Assembly: GCF_026212465.1 (NCBI RefSeq)
Contig: NC_080051.1
Location: forward strand, 2,071,001 to 2,135,000
Reading direction: 5' to 3'
From: Amaranthus tricolor
Taxonomy: Eukaryota > Streptophyta > Magnoliopsida > Caryophyllales > Amaranthaceae
DNA: 64,000 nucleotides
Shown: in pieces, positions 14,063 through 27,955 of the stretch
Numbering within the stretch: the stretch's first letter is position 1
Layout: every line of letters begins with the position of its first letter
Position numbers and translations under genes: made by a program
The notes under the pieces: model-generated
Seen by the model: the letters and a program-made list of their open reading frames with translations, nothing else
The model's database searches: none
Told to the model about the DNA's origin: nothing

Positions 14063-14947
14063 AATGACGAATGAACGATGAAGAATGAACAAGGATCAAT
14101 GATCAATGACGAATGAACGATGAAGAATGAACAAGGATCAATGATCAATGAAGAATGAACGATGAAGAACGAACAAGGATCAATGATCAATGAAGAATGA
14201 ACGATGAAGAATGAATAAGGAACAATGATCAATGAAGAATGATCGATGAAGAATGAACAAGGATTAATGGTCAATGACGAATGAACGATGAAGAATGAAC
14301 AAGGATCAATGCTCAATGAAGAATGAACGATGAAGAATTAACAAGGATCAATGACCAATGAAGAATGAACGATGAAGAATGAACAAGGATTAATGGTCAA
14401 TGACGAATGAACGATGAAGAATGAACAAGGATCAATGATCAAAGACGAATGAACGATGAAGAATGAACAAGGATCAATGATCAATGAAGAATGAACGATG
14501 AAGATTGAACAAGGATCAATGATCAATGAAGAATGAACGATGAAGAATGTACAAGGATTAATGGTCAATGACGAATGCACGATGAAGAATGAACAAGGAT
14601 CAATGATCAATGAAGAATGAACGATGAAGAATGAATAAGGATCAATGATCAATGAAGAATGAACGATGAAGAATGAACAAGGATCAATGATCAATGAAGA
14701 ATGAACGATGAAGAATGAACAAGGAACAATGATCAATGAAGAATGATCGATGAAGAATGAACAAGGATTAATGGTCAATGACGAATGAACGATGAAAAAT
14801 GAACAAGGATCAATGCTCAATGAAGAATGTACGATGAAGAATGAACAAGGATCAATGATCAATGAAGAATGAACGATGAAGAATGAACAAGGATTAATGG
14901 TCAATGACGAATGAACGATTAAGAATGAACAAGGATCAATGATCAAT

Positions 14948-14959
14948 GAAGAAATGGTC
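14948..14959. repeat. 27-bp-loss junction, copy 3
   Basis: Same junction, a further 897 bp on. Confidence 0.9.
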
Positions 14960-15410
14960 AATGACGAATGAACGATGAAGAATGAACAAGGATCAATGAT
15001 CAATGACGAATGAACGATGAAGAATGAACAAGGATCAATGATCAATGAAGAATGAACGATGAAGAACGAACAAGGATCAATGATCAATGAAGAATGAACG
15101 ATGAAGAATGAATAAGGAACAATGATCAATGAAGAATGATCGATGAAGAATGAACAAGGATTAATGGTCAATGACGAATGAACGATGAAGAATGAACAAG
15201 GATCAATGCTCAATGAAGAATGAACGATGAAGAATTAACAAGGATCAATGACCAATGAAGAATGAACGATGAAGAATGAACAAGGATTAATGGTCAATGA
15301 CGAATGAACGATGAAGAATGAACAAGGATCAATGATCAAAGACGAATGAACGATGAAGAATGAACAAGGATCAATGATCAATGACGAATGAACGATGAAG
15401 AATGAACAAG

Positions 15411-15690
15411 GATCAATGATCAATGAAGAATGAACAAGGATCAATGATCAAAGAAGAATGAACGATGAAGAATGAACAAGGATCAATGATCAATGAAGAA
15501 TGAACGATGAAGAATGAACTAGGAGTAATGGTCAATGACGAATGAACGATGAAGAATGAAAAAGGATCTATGATCAATGACGAATGAACTAGGATCAATG
15601 ATCAATGAAGAATGAACAAGGATCAATGATCAAAGAAGGATGAACGATGAAGAATGAACAAGGATCAATGATCAATGAAGAATGAACAAG
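15411..15690. repeat. Type I cassette, copy 6
   Basis: Same layout, with local substitutions: GAACTAG before the GAGTAAT unit, GAAAAAG and GATCTAT near 15560. It lies 4,273 bp from the previous copy: 610 heptamers plus 3 bp, matching the three 27-bp losses in between. Confidence 0.92.
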
Positions 15691-16399
15691 GATTAATGGT
15701 CAATGACGAATGAACGATGAAGAATGAACAAGGATCAATGATCAATGAAGAATGAACGATGAAGAATGAACAAGGATTAATGGTCAATGACAAATGAACG
15801 ATGAAGAATGAACAAGGATCAATGATCAAAGAAGAATGAACGATGAAGAATGAACAAGGATCAATGATCAATGAAGAATGAACGATGAAGAATGAACAAG
15901 GATCAATGATCAATGAAGAATGAACGATGAAGAATGAACAAGGATCAATTCTCAATGAAGAAGGAACGATGAAGAATGAACAAGGAACAATGATCAATGA
16001 AGAATGAACGATGAAGAATGAACAAGGATTAATGGTCAATGACGAATGAACGATGAAGAATGAACAAGGATCAATGATCAATGACGAATGAACGATGAAG
16101 AATGAACAAGGATCAATGATCAATGAAGAATGAACGATGAAGAATGAACAAGGAGTAATGGTCAATGACGAATGAACGATGAAGAATGAACAAGGATCAA
16201 TGATCAATGACGAATGAACGATGAAGAATGAACAAGGATCAATGATCAATGAAGAATGAACGATGAAGAATGAACAAGGATCAATTCTCAATGAAGAATG
16301 AACGATGAAGAATGAACAAGGAACAATGATCAATGAAGAATGAACGATGAAGAATGAACAAGGATTAATGGTCAATGACGAATGAACGATGAAGAATGA
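15691..16399. repeat. Repeat block after cassette 6
   Basis: 42-bp units of types a, b, c, e and f, with GGAACGAT near 15963. No out-of-register lesion and no gene seen. Confidence 0.85.
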
Positions 16400-17216
16400 A
16401 CAAGGATCAATGATCAATGAAGAATGAACGATGAAGAATGAACAAGGATCAATGATCAAAAAAGAATGAACGACGAAGAATGAACAAGGATTAATGGTCA
16501 ATGACGAATGAACGATGAAGAATGAACAAGGATCAATGATCAATGACGAATGAACGATGAAGAATGAACAAGGATCAATGATCAATGAAGAATGAACGAT
16601 GAAGAATGAACAAGGAGTAATGGTCAATGATGAATGAACGATGAAGAATGAACAAGGATCAATGATCAATGACGAATGAACGATGAAGAATGAACAAGGA
16701 TTAATGGTCAATGACGAATTAACGATGAAGAATGAACAAGGATCAATGATCAATGAAGAATGAACGATGAAGATTGAACAAGGATCAATGATCAATGAAG
16801 AATGAACGATGAAGAATGAACAAGGATTAATGGTCAATGACGAATGCACGATGAAGAATGAACAAGGATCAATGATCAATGAAGAATGAACGATGAAGAA
16901 TGAACAAGGATCAATGATCAATGAAGAATGAACGATGAAGAATGAACAAGGATCAATGATCAATGAAGAATGAACGATGAAGAATGAACAAGGAACAATG
17001 ATCAATGAAGAATGATCGATGAAGAATGAACAAGGATTAATGGTCAATGACGAATGAACGATGAAGAATGAACAAGGATCAATGCTCAATGAAGAATGAA
17101 CGATGAAGAATGAACAAGGATCAATGATCAATGAAGAATGAACGATGAAGAATGAACAAGGATTAATGGTCAATGACGAATGAACGATTAAGAATGAACA
17201 AGGATCAATGATCAAT

Positions 17217-17228
17217 GAAGAAATGGTC
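17217..17228. repeat. 27-bp-loss junction, copy 4
   Basis: Same GAAGAA/ATGGTC breakpoint as in the 897-bp triplication. Confidence 0.9.
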
Positions 17229-18071
17229 AATGACGAATGAACGATGAAGAATGAACAAGGATCAATGATCAATGAAGAATGAACGATGAAGAATGAACAA
17301 GGATCAATGATCAAAAAAGAATGAACGACGAAGAATGAACAAGGATTAATGGTCAATGACGAATGAACGATGAAGAATGAACAAGGATCAATGATCAATG
17401 ACGAATGAACGATGAAGAATGAACAAGGATCAATGATCAATGAAGAATGAACGATGAAGAATGAACAAGGAGTAATGGTCAATGATGAATGAACGATGAA
17501 GAATGAACAAGGATCAATGATCAATGACGAATGAACGATGAAGAATGAACAAGGATTAATGGTCAATGACGAATTAACGATGAAGAATGAACAAGGATCA
17601 ATGATCAATGAAGAATGAACGATGAAGATTGAACAAGGATCAATGATCAATGAAGAATGAACGATGAAGAATGAACAAGGATTAATGGTCAATGACGAAT
17701 GCACGATGAAGAATGAACAAGGATCAATGATCAATGAAGAATGAACGATGAAGAATGAACAAGGATCAATGATCAATGAAGAATGAACGATGAAGAATGA
17801 ACAAGGATCAATGATCAATGAAGAATGAACGATGAAGAATGAACAAGGAACAATGATCAATGAAGAATGATCGATGAAGAATGAACAAGGATTAATGGTC
17901 AATGACGAATGAACGATGAAGAATGAACAAGGATCAATGCTCAATGAAGAATGAACGATGAAGAATGAACAAGGATCAATGATCAATGAAGAATGAACGA
18001 TGAAGAATGAACAAGGATTAATGGTCAATGACGAATGAACGATTAAGAATGAACAAGGATCAATGATCAAT

Positions 18072-18083
18072 GAAGAAATGGTC
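18072..18083. repeat. 27-bp-loss junction, copy 5
   Basis: Same breakpoint, 855 bp after the previous one. Confidence 0.9.
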
Positions 18084-18534
18084 AATGACGAATGAACGAT
18101 GAAGAATGAACAAGGATCAATGATCAATGACGAATGAACGATGAAGAATGAACAAGGATCAATGATCAATGAAGAATGAACGATGAAGAATGAACAAGGA
18201 TCAATGATCAATGAAGAATGAACGATGAAGAATGAATAAGGAACAATGATCAATGAAGAATGATCAATGAAGAATGAACAAGGATTAATGGTCAATGACG
18301 AATGAACGATGAAGAATGAACAAGGATCAATGCTCAATGAAGAATGAACGATGAAGAATGAACAAGGATCAATGACCAATGAAGAATGAACGATGAAGAA
18401 TGAACAAGGATTAATGGTCAATGACGAATGAACGATGAAGAATGAACAAGGATCAATGATCAAAGACGAATGAACGATGAAGAATGAACAAGGATCAATG
18501 ATCAATGACGAATGAACGATGAAGAATGAACAAG

Positions 18535-18688
18535 GATCAATGATCAATGAAGAATGAACAAAGATCAATGATCAAAGAAGAATGAACGATGAAGAATGAA
18601 CAAGGATCAATGATCAATGAAGAATGAACGATGAAGAATGAACAAGGAGTAATGGTCAATGACGAATGAACGATGAAGAATGAACAAG
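18535..18688. repeat. Partial Type I cassette (first 154 bp)
   Basis: Only the leading 28-42-42-42 part of the cassette is present, with GAACAAA ending the first short unit. It then passes straight into a GATTAAT unit at 18689. The trailing short units with GAACTAG and GAAGGAT are missing. Confidence 0.85.
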
Positions 18689-19276
18689 GATTAATGGTCA
18701 ATGACGAATTAACGATGAAGAATGAACAAGGATCAATGATCAATGAAGAATGAACGATGAAGATTGAACAAGGATCAATGATCAATGAAGAATGAACGAT
18801 GAAGAATGAACAAGGATTAATGGTCAATGACGAATGCACGATGAAGAATGAACAAGGATCAATGATCAATGAAGAATGAACGATGAAGAATGAACAAGGA
18901 TCAATGATCAATGAAGAATGAACGATGAAGAATGAACAAGGATCAATGATCAATGAAGAATGAACGATGAAGAATGAACAAGGAACAATGATCAATGAAG
19001 AATGATCGATGAAGAATGAACAAGGATTAATGGTCAATGACGAATGAACGATGAAGAATGAACAAGGATCAATGCTCAATGAAGAATGAACGATGAAGAA
19101 TGAACAAGGATCAATGATCAATGAAGAATGAACGATGAAGAATGAACAAGGATTAATGGTCAATGACGAATGAACGATGAAGAATGAAGAAGGATCAATG
19201 ATCAAAGACGAATGAACGATGAAGAATGAACAAGGATCAATGATCAATGACGAATGAACGATGAAGAATGAACAAG

Positions 19277-19430
19277 GATCAATGATCAATGAAGAATGAA
19301 CAAAGATCAATGATCAAAGAAGAATGAACGATGAAGAATGAACAAGGATCAATGATCAATGAAGAATGAACGATGAAGAATGAACAAGGAGTAATGGTCA
19401 ATGACGAATGAACGATGAAGAATGAACAAG
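19277..19430. repeat. Partial Type I cassette, second copy
   Basis: Identical layout to the partial cassette at 18535, exactly 742 bp (106 heptamers) away and with the same GAACAAA mark. The two partial copies come from one local duplication. Confidence 0.85.
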
Positions 19431-19948
19431 GATTAATGGTCAATGACGAATTAACGATGAAGAATGAACAAGGATCAATGATCAATGAAGAATGAACGAT
19501 GAAGATTGAACAAGGATCAATGATCAATGAAGAATGAACGATGAAGAATGAACAAGGATTAATGGTCAATGACGAATGCACGATGAAGAATGAACAAGGA
19601 TCAATGATCAATGAAGAATGAACGATGAAGAATGAACAAGGATCAATGATCAATGAAGAATGAACGATGAAGAATGAACAAGGATCAATGATCAATGAAG
19701 AATGAACGATGAAGAATGAACAAGGAACAATGATCAATGAAGAATGATCGATGAAGAATGAACAAGGATTAATGGTCAATGACGAATGAACGATGAAGAA
19801 TGAACAAGGATCAATGCTCAATGAAGAATGAACGATGAAGAATGAACAAGGATCAATGATCAATGAAGAATGAACGATGAAGAATGAACAAGGATTAATG
19901 GTCAATGACGAATGAACGATTAAGAATGAACAAGGATCAATGATCAAT

Positions 19949-19960
19949 GAAGAAATGGTC
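19949..19960. repeat. 27-bp-loss junction, copy 6
   Basis: Last copy of this breakpoint, between the partial cassette at 19277 and the full cassette at 20412. Confidence 0.9.
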
Positions 19961-20411
19961 AATGACGAATGAACGATGAAGAATGAACAAGGATCAATGA
20001 TCAATGACGAATGAACGATGAAGAATGAACAAGGATCAATGATCAATGAAGAATGAACGATGAAGAATGAACAAGGATCAATGATCAATGAAGAATGAAC
20101 GATGAAGAATGAATAAGGAACAATGATCAATGAAGAATGATCAATGAAGAATGAACAAGGATTAATGGTCAATGACGAATGAACGATGAAGAATGAACAA
20201 GGATCAATGCTCAATGAAGAATGAACGATGAAGAATGAACAAGGATCAATGACCAATGAAGAATGAACGATGAAGAATGAACAAGGATTAATGGTCAATG
20301 ACGAATGAACGATGAAGAATGAACAAGGATCAATGATCAAAGACGAATGAACGATGAAGAATGAACAAGGATCAATGATCAATGACGAATGAACGATGAA
20401 GAATGAACAAG

Positions 20412-20691
20412 GATCAATGATCAATGAAGAATGAACAAAGATCAATGATCAAAGAAGAATGAACGATGAAGAATGAACAAGGATCAATGATCAATGAAGA
20501 ATGAACGATGAAGAATGAACAAGGAGTAATGGTCAATGACGAATGAACGATGAAGAATGAACAAGGATCTATGATCAATGACGAATGAACTAGGATCAAT
20601 GATCAATGAAGAATGAACAAGGATCAATGATCAAAGAAGGATGAACGATGAAGAATGAACAAGGATCAATGATCAATGAAGAATGAACAAG
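20412..20691. repeat. Type I cassette, copy 7
   Basis: Full 280-bp layout, with the GAACAAA mark in the first short unit as in the neighbouring partial copies. It is 5,001 bp from the cassette at 15411: 714 heptamers plus 3 bp, matching three 27-bp losses between them. Confidence 0.92.
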
Positions 20692-22329
20692 GATTAATGG
20701 TCAATGACGAATGAACGATGAAGAATGAACAAGGATCAATGATCAATGAAGAATGAACGATGAAGAATGAACAAGGATTAATGGTCAATGACAAATGAAC
20801 GATGAAGAATGAACAAGGATTAATGATCAAAGAAGAATGAACGATGAAGAATGAACAAGGATCAATGATCAATGAAGAATGAACGATGAAGAATGAAGAA
20901 GGATCAATGATCAATGAAGAATGAACGATGAAGAATGAACAAGGATCAATGATCAATGAAGAATGAACGATGAAGAATGAACAAGGATCAATTCTCAATG
21001 AAGAATAAACGATGAAGAATGAATAAGGAACAATGATCAATGAAGAATGAACGATGAAGAATGAACAAGGATTAATGGTCAATGACGAATGAACGATGAA
21101 GAATGAACAAGGATCAATGATCAATGACGAATGAACGATGAAGAATGAACAAGGATCAATGATCAATGAAGAATGAACGATGAAGAATGAACAAGGAGTA
21201 ATGGTCAATGACGAATGAACGATGAAGAATGAACAAGGATCAATGATCAATGACGAAGGAACGATGAAGAATGAACAAGGATCAATGATCAATGAAGAAT
21301 GAACGATGAAGAATGAACAAGGATCAATTCTCAATGAAGAATGAACGATGAAGAATGAACAAGGAACAATGATCAATGAAGAATGAACGATGAAGAATGA
21401 ACAAGGATTAATGGTCAATGACGAATGAACGATGAAGAATGAACAAGGATCAATGATCAATGACGAATGAACGATGAAGAATGAACAAGGATCAATGATC
21501 AATGAAGAATGAACGATGAAGAATGAACAAGGAGTAATGGTCAATGACGAATGAACGATGAAGAATGAACAAGGATCAATGATCAATGACGAATGAACGA
21601 TGAAGAATGAACAAGGATCAATGATCAATGAAGAATGAACGATGAAGAATGAACAAGGATCAATGATCAATGAAGAATGAACGATGAAGAATGAACAAGG
21701 ATTAATGGTCAATGACAAATGAACGATGAAGAATGAACAAGGATCAATGATCAAAGTAGAATGAACGATGAAGAATGAACAAGGATCAATGATCAATGAA
21801 GAATGAACGATGAAGAATGAACAAGGATCAATGATCAATGAAGAATGAACGATGAAGAATGAACAAGGATCAATGATCAATGAAGAATGAACGATGAAGA
21901 ATGAACAAGGATCAATTCTCAATGAAGAATGAACGATGAAGAATGAACAAGGAACAATGATCAATGAAGAATGAACGATGAAGAATGAACAAGGATCAAT
22001 GATCAATGAAGAATGAACGATGAAGAATGAATAAGGAACAATGATCAATGAAGAATGATCGATGAAGAATGAACAAGGATTAATGGTCAATGACGAATGA
22101 ACGATGAAGAATGAACAAGGATCAATGCTCAATGAAGAATGAACGATGAAGAATGAACAAGGATCAATGACCAATGAAGAATGAACGATGAAGAATGAAC
22201 AAGGATTAATGGTAAATGACGAATGAACGATGAAGAATGAACAAGGATCAATGATCAAAGACGAATGAACGATGAAGAATGAACAAGGATCAATGATCAA
22301 TGACGAATGAACGATGAAGAATGAACAAG
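20692..22329. repeat. Repeat block between cassettes 7 and 8
   Basis: All 42-bp units, with types a, b, c, e, f and occasional GAACAAT/GATCGAT forms. A GATCAAAGTAGAATG variant appears near 21752; it becomes common in the next blocks. Register is kept throughout. Confidence 0.85.
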
Positions 22330-22609
22330 GATCAATGATCAATGAAGAATGAACAAGGATCAATGATCAAAGAAGAATGAACGATGAAGAATGAACAAGG
22401 ATCAATGATCAATGAAGAATGAACGATGAAGAATGAACAAGGAGTAATGGTCAATGACGAATGAACGATGAAGAATGAACAAGGATCTATGATCAATGAC
22501 GAATGAACTAGGATCAATGATCAATGAAGAATGAACAAGGATCAATGATCAAAGAAGGATGAACGATGAAGAATGAACAAGGATCAATGATCAATGAAGA
22601 ATGAACAAG
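22330..22609. repeat. Type I cassette, copy 8
   Basis: Full layout including GATCTAT in the second short-unit region. It lies 1,918 bp (274 heptamers) from the previous copy. Confidence 0.92.
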
Positions 22610-24667
22610 GATTAATGGTCAATGACGAATGAACGATGAAGAATGAACAAGGATCAATGATCAATGAAGAATGAACGATGAAGAATGAACAAGGATTAAT
22701 GGTCAATGACAAATGAACGATGAAGAATGTACAAGGATCAATGATCAAAGAAGAATTAACGATGAAGAATGAACAAGGATCAATGATCAATGAAGAATGA
22801 ACGATGAAGAATGAACAAGGATCAATGATCAATGAAGAATGAACGATGAAGAATGAACAAGGATCAATGATCAATGAAGAATGAACGATGAAGAATGAAC
22901 AAGGAACAATGATCAATGAAGAATGAACGATGAAGAATGAACAAGGATTAATGGTCAATGACGAATGAACGATGAAGAATGAACAAGGATCAATGATCAA
23001 TGACGAATGAACGATGAAGAATGAACAAGGATCAATGATCAATGAAGAATGAACGATGAAGAATGAATAAGGAGTAATGGTCAATGACGAATGAACGATG
23101 AAGAATGAACAAGGATCAATGATCAATGACGAATGAACGATGAAGAATGAACAAGGATCAATGATCAATGAAGAATGAACGATGAAGAATGAACAAGGAA
23201 CAATGATCAATGAAGAATGAACGATGAAGAATGAACAAGGATCAATGATCAATGAAGAATGAACGATGAAGAATGAACAAGGATTAATGGTCAATGACAA
23301 ATGAACGATGAAGAATGAACAAGGATGAATGATCAATGAAGAATGAACGATGAAGAATGAACAAGGATCAATGATCAATGAAGAATGAACGATGAAGAAT
23401 GAATAAGGAGTAATGGTCAATGACGAATGAACGATGAAGAATGAACAAGGATCAATGATCAATGACGAATGAACGATGAAGAATGAACAAGGATCAATGA
23501 TCAATGAAGAATGAACGATGAAGAATGAATAAGGAGTAATGGTCAATGACGAATGAACGATGAAGAATGAACAAGGATCAATGATCAATGACGAATGAAC
23601 GATGAAGAATGAACAAGGATCAATGATCAATGAAGAATGAACGATGAAGAATGAACAAGGATCAATTCTTAATGAAGAATGAACGATGAAGAATGAACAA
23701 GGAACAATGATCAATGAAGAATGAACGATGAAGAATGAACAAGGATCAATGATCAATGAAGAATGAACGATGAAGAATGAACAAGGATTAATGGTCAATG
23801 ACAAATGAACGATGAAGAATGAACAAGGATCAATGATCAATGAAGAATGAACGATGAAGAATAAACAAGGATCAATGATCAATGAAGAATGAACGATGAA
23901 GAATGAACAAGGATCAATTCTCAATGAAGAATGAACGATGAAGAATGAACAAGGAACAATGATCAATGAAGAATGAACGATGAAGAATGAACAAGGATCA
24001 ATGATCAATGAAGAATGAACGATGAAGAATGAACAAGGATTAATGGTCAATGACAAATGAACGATGAAGAATGAACAAGGATCAATGATCAAAGTAGAAT
24101 GAACGTTGAAGAATGAACAAGGATCAATGATCAATGAAGAATGAACGATGAAGAATGAACAAGGATCAATGATCAATGAAGAATGAACGATGAAGAATGA
24201 ACAAGGATTAATGGTCAATGACAAATGAACGATGAAGAATGAACAAGGATCAATGATCAAAGTAGAATGAACGTTGAAGAATGAACAAGGATCAATGAGC
24301 AATGAAGAATGAACGATGAAGAATGAACAAGGATCAATGATCAATGAAGAATGAACGATGAAGAATGAATAAGGAACAATGATCAATGAAGAATGATCGA
24401 TGAAGAATGAACAAGGATTAATGGTCAATGACGAATGAACGATGAAGAATGCACAAGGATCAATGCTCAATGAAGAATGAACGATGATGAATAAACAAGG
24501 ATCAATGACCAATGAGGAATGAACGATGAAGAATGAACAAGGATTAATGGTCAATGACGAATGAACGATGAAGAATGAACAAGGATCAATGATCAAAGAC
24601 GAATGAACGATGAAGAATGAACAAGGATCAATGATCAATGACGAATGAACGATGAAGAATGAACAAG
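22610..24667. repeat. Repeat block between cassettes 8 and 9
   Basis: 42-bp units with local subfamilies: GAATAAGGAG near 23069, 23403 and 23528, and GATCAAAGTAGAATGAACGTTG near 24088 and 24252. These indicate short-range duplications inside the block. No gene seen. Confidence 0.85.
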
Positions 24668-24947
24668 GATCAATGATCAATGAAGAATGAACAAGGATCA
24701 ATGATCAAAGAAGAATGAACGATGAAGAATGAACAAGGATCAATGATCAATGAAGAATGAACGATGAAGAATGAACAAGGAGTAATGGTCAATGACGAAT
24801 GAACGATGAAGAATGAACAAGGATCAATGATCAATGACGAATGAACTAGGATCAATGATCAATGAAGAATGAACAAGGATCAATGATCAAAGAAGGATGA
24901 ACGATGAAGAATGAACAAGGATCAATGATCAATGAAGAATGAACAAG
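24668..24947. repeat. Type I cassette, copy 9
   Basis: Full 28-42-42-42-28-28-42-28 layout, 2,338 bp (334 heptamers) from the previous copy. Confidence 0.92.
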
Positions 24948-25661
24948 GATTAATGGTCAATGACGAATGAACGATGAAGAATGAACAAGGATCAATGATC
25001 AATGAAGAATGAACGATGAAGAATGAACAAGGATTAATGGTCAATGACAAATGAACGATGAAGAATGAACAAGGATCAATGATCAAAGTAGAATGAACGT
25101 TGAAGAATGAACAAGGATCAATGATCAATGAAGAATGAACGATGAAGAATGAACAAGGATCAATGATCAATGAAGAATGAACGATGAAGAATGAACAAGG
25201 ATCAATGATCAATGAAGAATGAACGATGAAGAATGAACAAGGATCAATTCTCAATGAAGAATGAACGATGAAGAATGAACAAGGATCAATGATCAATGAC
25301 GAATGAACGATGAAGAATGAACAAGGATCAATGATCAATGAAGAATGAACGATGAAGAATGAATAAGGAACAATGATCAATGAAGAATGATCGATGAAGA
25401 ATGAACAAGGATTAATGGTCAATGACGAATGAACGATGAAGAATGCACAAGGATCAATGCTCAATGAAGAATGAACGATGATGAATAAACAAGGATCAAT
25501 GACCAATGAAGAATGAACGATGAAGAATGAACAAGGATTAATGGTCAATGACGAATGAACGATGAAGAATGAACAAGGATCAATGATCAAAGACGAATGA
25601 ACGATGAAGAATGAACAAGGATCAATGATCAATGACGAATGAACGATGAAGAATGAACAAG
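24948..25661. repeat. Short block between cassettes 9 and 10
   Basis: 714 bp of full units. It opens with the b-a-b series seen after most cassettes and ends with the same GATGATGAATAAAC variant found before cassette 9. Confidence 0.85.
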
Positions 25662-25941
25662 GATCAATGATCAATGAAGAATGAACAAGGATCAATGATC
25701 AAAGAAGAATGAACGATGAAGAATGAACAAGGATCAATGATCAATGAAGAATGAACGATGAAGAATGAACAAGGAGTAATGGTCAATGACGAATGAACGA
25801 TGAAGAATGAACAAGGATCAATGATCAATGACGAATGAACTAGGATCAATGATCAATGAAGAATGAACAAGGATCAATGATCAAAGAAGGATGAACGATG
25901 AAGAATGAACAAGGATCAATGATCAATGAAGAATGAACAAG
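25662..25941. repeat. Type I cassette, copy 10
   Basis: Full layout, only 994 bp (142 heptamers) from the previous copy. The block in between is a shortened relative of the block before the cassette at 24668, sharing the GATGAATAAAC variant near 24487 and 25481. Confidence 0.92.
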
Positions 25942-26599
25942 GATTAATGGTCAATGACGAATGAACGATGAAGAATGAACAAGGATCAATGATCAATGAA
26001 GAATGAACGATGAAGAATGAACAAGGATTAATGGTCAATGACAAATGAACGATGAAGAATGAACAAGGATCAATGATCAAAGAAGAATGAACGATGAAGA
26101 ATGAACAAGGATCAATGATCAATGAAGAATGAACGATGAAGAATGAACAAGGATCAATGATCAATGAAGAATGAACGATGAAGAATGAACAAGGATCAAT
26201 GATCAATGAAGAATGAACGATGAAGAATGAACAAGGATCAATTCTCAATGAAGAATGAACGATGAAGAATGAACAAGGATTAATGGTCAATGACGAATGA
26301 ACGATGAAGAATGAACAAGGATCAATGATCAATGAAGAATGAACGATGAAGAATGAACAAGGATCAATGATCATTGAAGAATGAACGATGAAGAATGAAC
26401 AAGTATCAATTCTCAATGAATAATGAACGATGAAGAATGAACAAGGAACAATGATCAATGAAGAATGAACGATGAAGAATGAACAAGTATTAATGGTCAA
26501 TGACGAATGAACGATGAAGAATGAACAAGGATCAATGATCAATGAAGAATGAACGATGAAGAATGAACAAGGATCAATGATCAATGAAGAATGAACGAC

Positions 26600-26613
26600 G
26601 AAGAATGTCAAGG
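26600..26613. repeat. Net 1-bp loss, copy 1 (GAATGTCAAGG)
   Basis: GAATGAACAAGG is replaced by GAATGTCAAGG, a net loss of one base that breaks heptamer phase and the minus-strand frame. Confidence 0.88.
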
Positions 26614-27060
26614 ATTAATGGTCAATGACGAATGAACGATGAAGAATGAACAAGGATCAATGATCAATGACGAATGAACGATGAAGAATGAACAAGGAGT
26701 AATGGTCAATGACGAATGAACGATGAATAATGGACAAGGATCAATGATCAATGACGAATGAACGATGAAGAATGAACAAGGATCAATGATCAATGAAGAA
26801 TGAACGATGAAGAATGAAAAAGGATCAATGATCATTGAAGAATGAACGATGAAGAATGAACAAGTATCAATTCTCAATGAATAATGAAAGATGAAGAATG
26901 AACAAGGAACAATGATCAATGAAGAATGAACAATGAAGAATGAACAAGTATTAATGGTCAATGACGAATGAACGATGAAGAATGAACAAGGATCAATGAT
27001 CAATGAAGAATGAACGATGAAGAATGAACAAGGATCAATGATCAATGAAGAATGAACGAC

Positions 27061-27074
27061 GAAGAATGTCAAGG
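27061..27074. repeat. Net 1-bp loss, copy 2
   Basis: Same lesion 461 bp after the first, carried by the local duplication. Confidence 0.88.
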
Positions 27075-27955
27075 ATTAATGGTCAATGACGAATGAACGA
27101 TGAAGAATGAACAAGGATCAATGATCAATGACGAATGAACGATGAAGAATGAACAAGGATCAATGATCAATGACGAATGAACGATGAAGAATGAACAAGG
27201 ATCAATTCTCAATGAAGAATGAACGATGAAGAATGAACAAGGAACAATGATCAATGAAGAATGAACGATGAAGAATGAACAAGGATTAATGGTCAATGAC
27301 GAATGAACGATGAAGAATGAACAAGGATCAATGATCAATGAAGAATGAACGATGAAGAATGAACAAGGATCAATGATCAATGAAGAATGAACGACGAAGA
27401 ATGAACAAGGATTAATGGTCAATGACGAATGAACGATGAAGAATGAACAAGGATCAATGATCAATGACGAATGAACGATGAAGAATGAACAAGGATCAAT
27501 GATCAATGAAGAATGAACGATGAAGAATGAACAAGGAGTAATGGTCAATGATGAATGAACGATGAAGAATGAACAAGGATCAATGATCAATGACGAATGA
27601 ACGATGAAGAATGAACAAGGATCAATGATCAATGAAGAATGAACGATGAAGAATGAACAAGGATCAATGATCAATGAAGAATGAACGATGAAGAATGAAC
27701 AAGGAACAATGATCAATGAAGAATGAACGATGAAGAATGAACAAGGATTAATGGTCAATGACGAATGAACGATGAAGAATGAACAAGGATCAATGCTCAA
27801 TGAAGAATGAACGATGAAGAATGAACAAGGATCAATGATCAATGAAGAATGAACGATGAAGAATGAACAAGGAGTAATGGTCAATGATGAATGAACGATG
27901 AAGAATGAACAAGGATCAATAATCAATGACGAATGAACGATGAAGAATGAACAAG

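Larger units (their letters stand above)
12670..15360. repeat. 897-bp higher-order repeat, three tandem copies
   Basis: Three consecutive copies have a period of exactly 897 bp; outer limits are approximate. Anchors repeat at 897-bp steps: GAAGATT at 12706 and 13603, GAATGTACAAG at about 12751 and 13648, and the junction GAAGAAATGGTC at 13154, 14051 and 14948. The length equals 22 units minus a 27-bp loss. Few differences are visible between copies, for example GATTAAT at 13708 where the next copy has GATCAAT. The copies are therefore very young compared with the units inside them. Confidence 0.93.
16400..18110. repeat. 855-bp higher-order repeat, two tandem copies
   Basis: Anchors repeat at 855 bp: the GATCAAAAAAGAATG variant at 16454 and 17309, and the GAAGAAATGGTC junction at 17217 and 18072. 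The length equals 21 units minus the 27-bp loss, so it is one unit shorter than the 897-bp repeat carrying the same junction to its left. Limits are approximate. Confidence 0.9.
15665..18568 (-). other. Second-longest repeat-derived open frame (967 codons), not called as a gene
   Basis: Same 14-residue repeat. It crosses two 27-bp-loss junctions, which delete nine codons without breaking the frame and give the local sequence SSLTISSLIIDP. Its ends are set by 28-bp units, in the cassette at 15411 and the partial cassette at 18535, which shift the frame. The lengths of such runs follow the position of frame-shifting units, as expected of a chance open frame. Confidence 0.8.
18535..20411. repeat. 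742-bp offset duplication
   Basis: The first roughly 640 bp after the partial cassette at 18535 match the sequence after the partial cassette at 19277. The second copy then runs on through the 27-bp-loss junction, while the first goes into cassette-flanking units earlier, with GAAGAAGGATC near 19188. No gene seen. Confidence 0.82.
25942..27955. repeat. Block with 461-bp duplication
   Basis: Two tandem copies of 461 bp are marked by GATCATT at 26369 and 26830, CAAGTATCAATTCTC after each, and the one-base-short junction GAAGAATGTCAAGG at 26600 and 27061. 461 is 11 units minus one base. Differences such as GAAAGATG in the second copy show some divergence. Confidence 0.88.
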
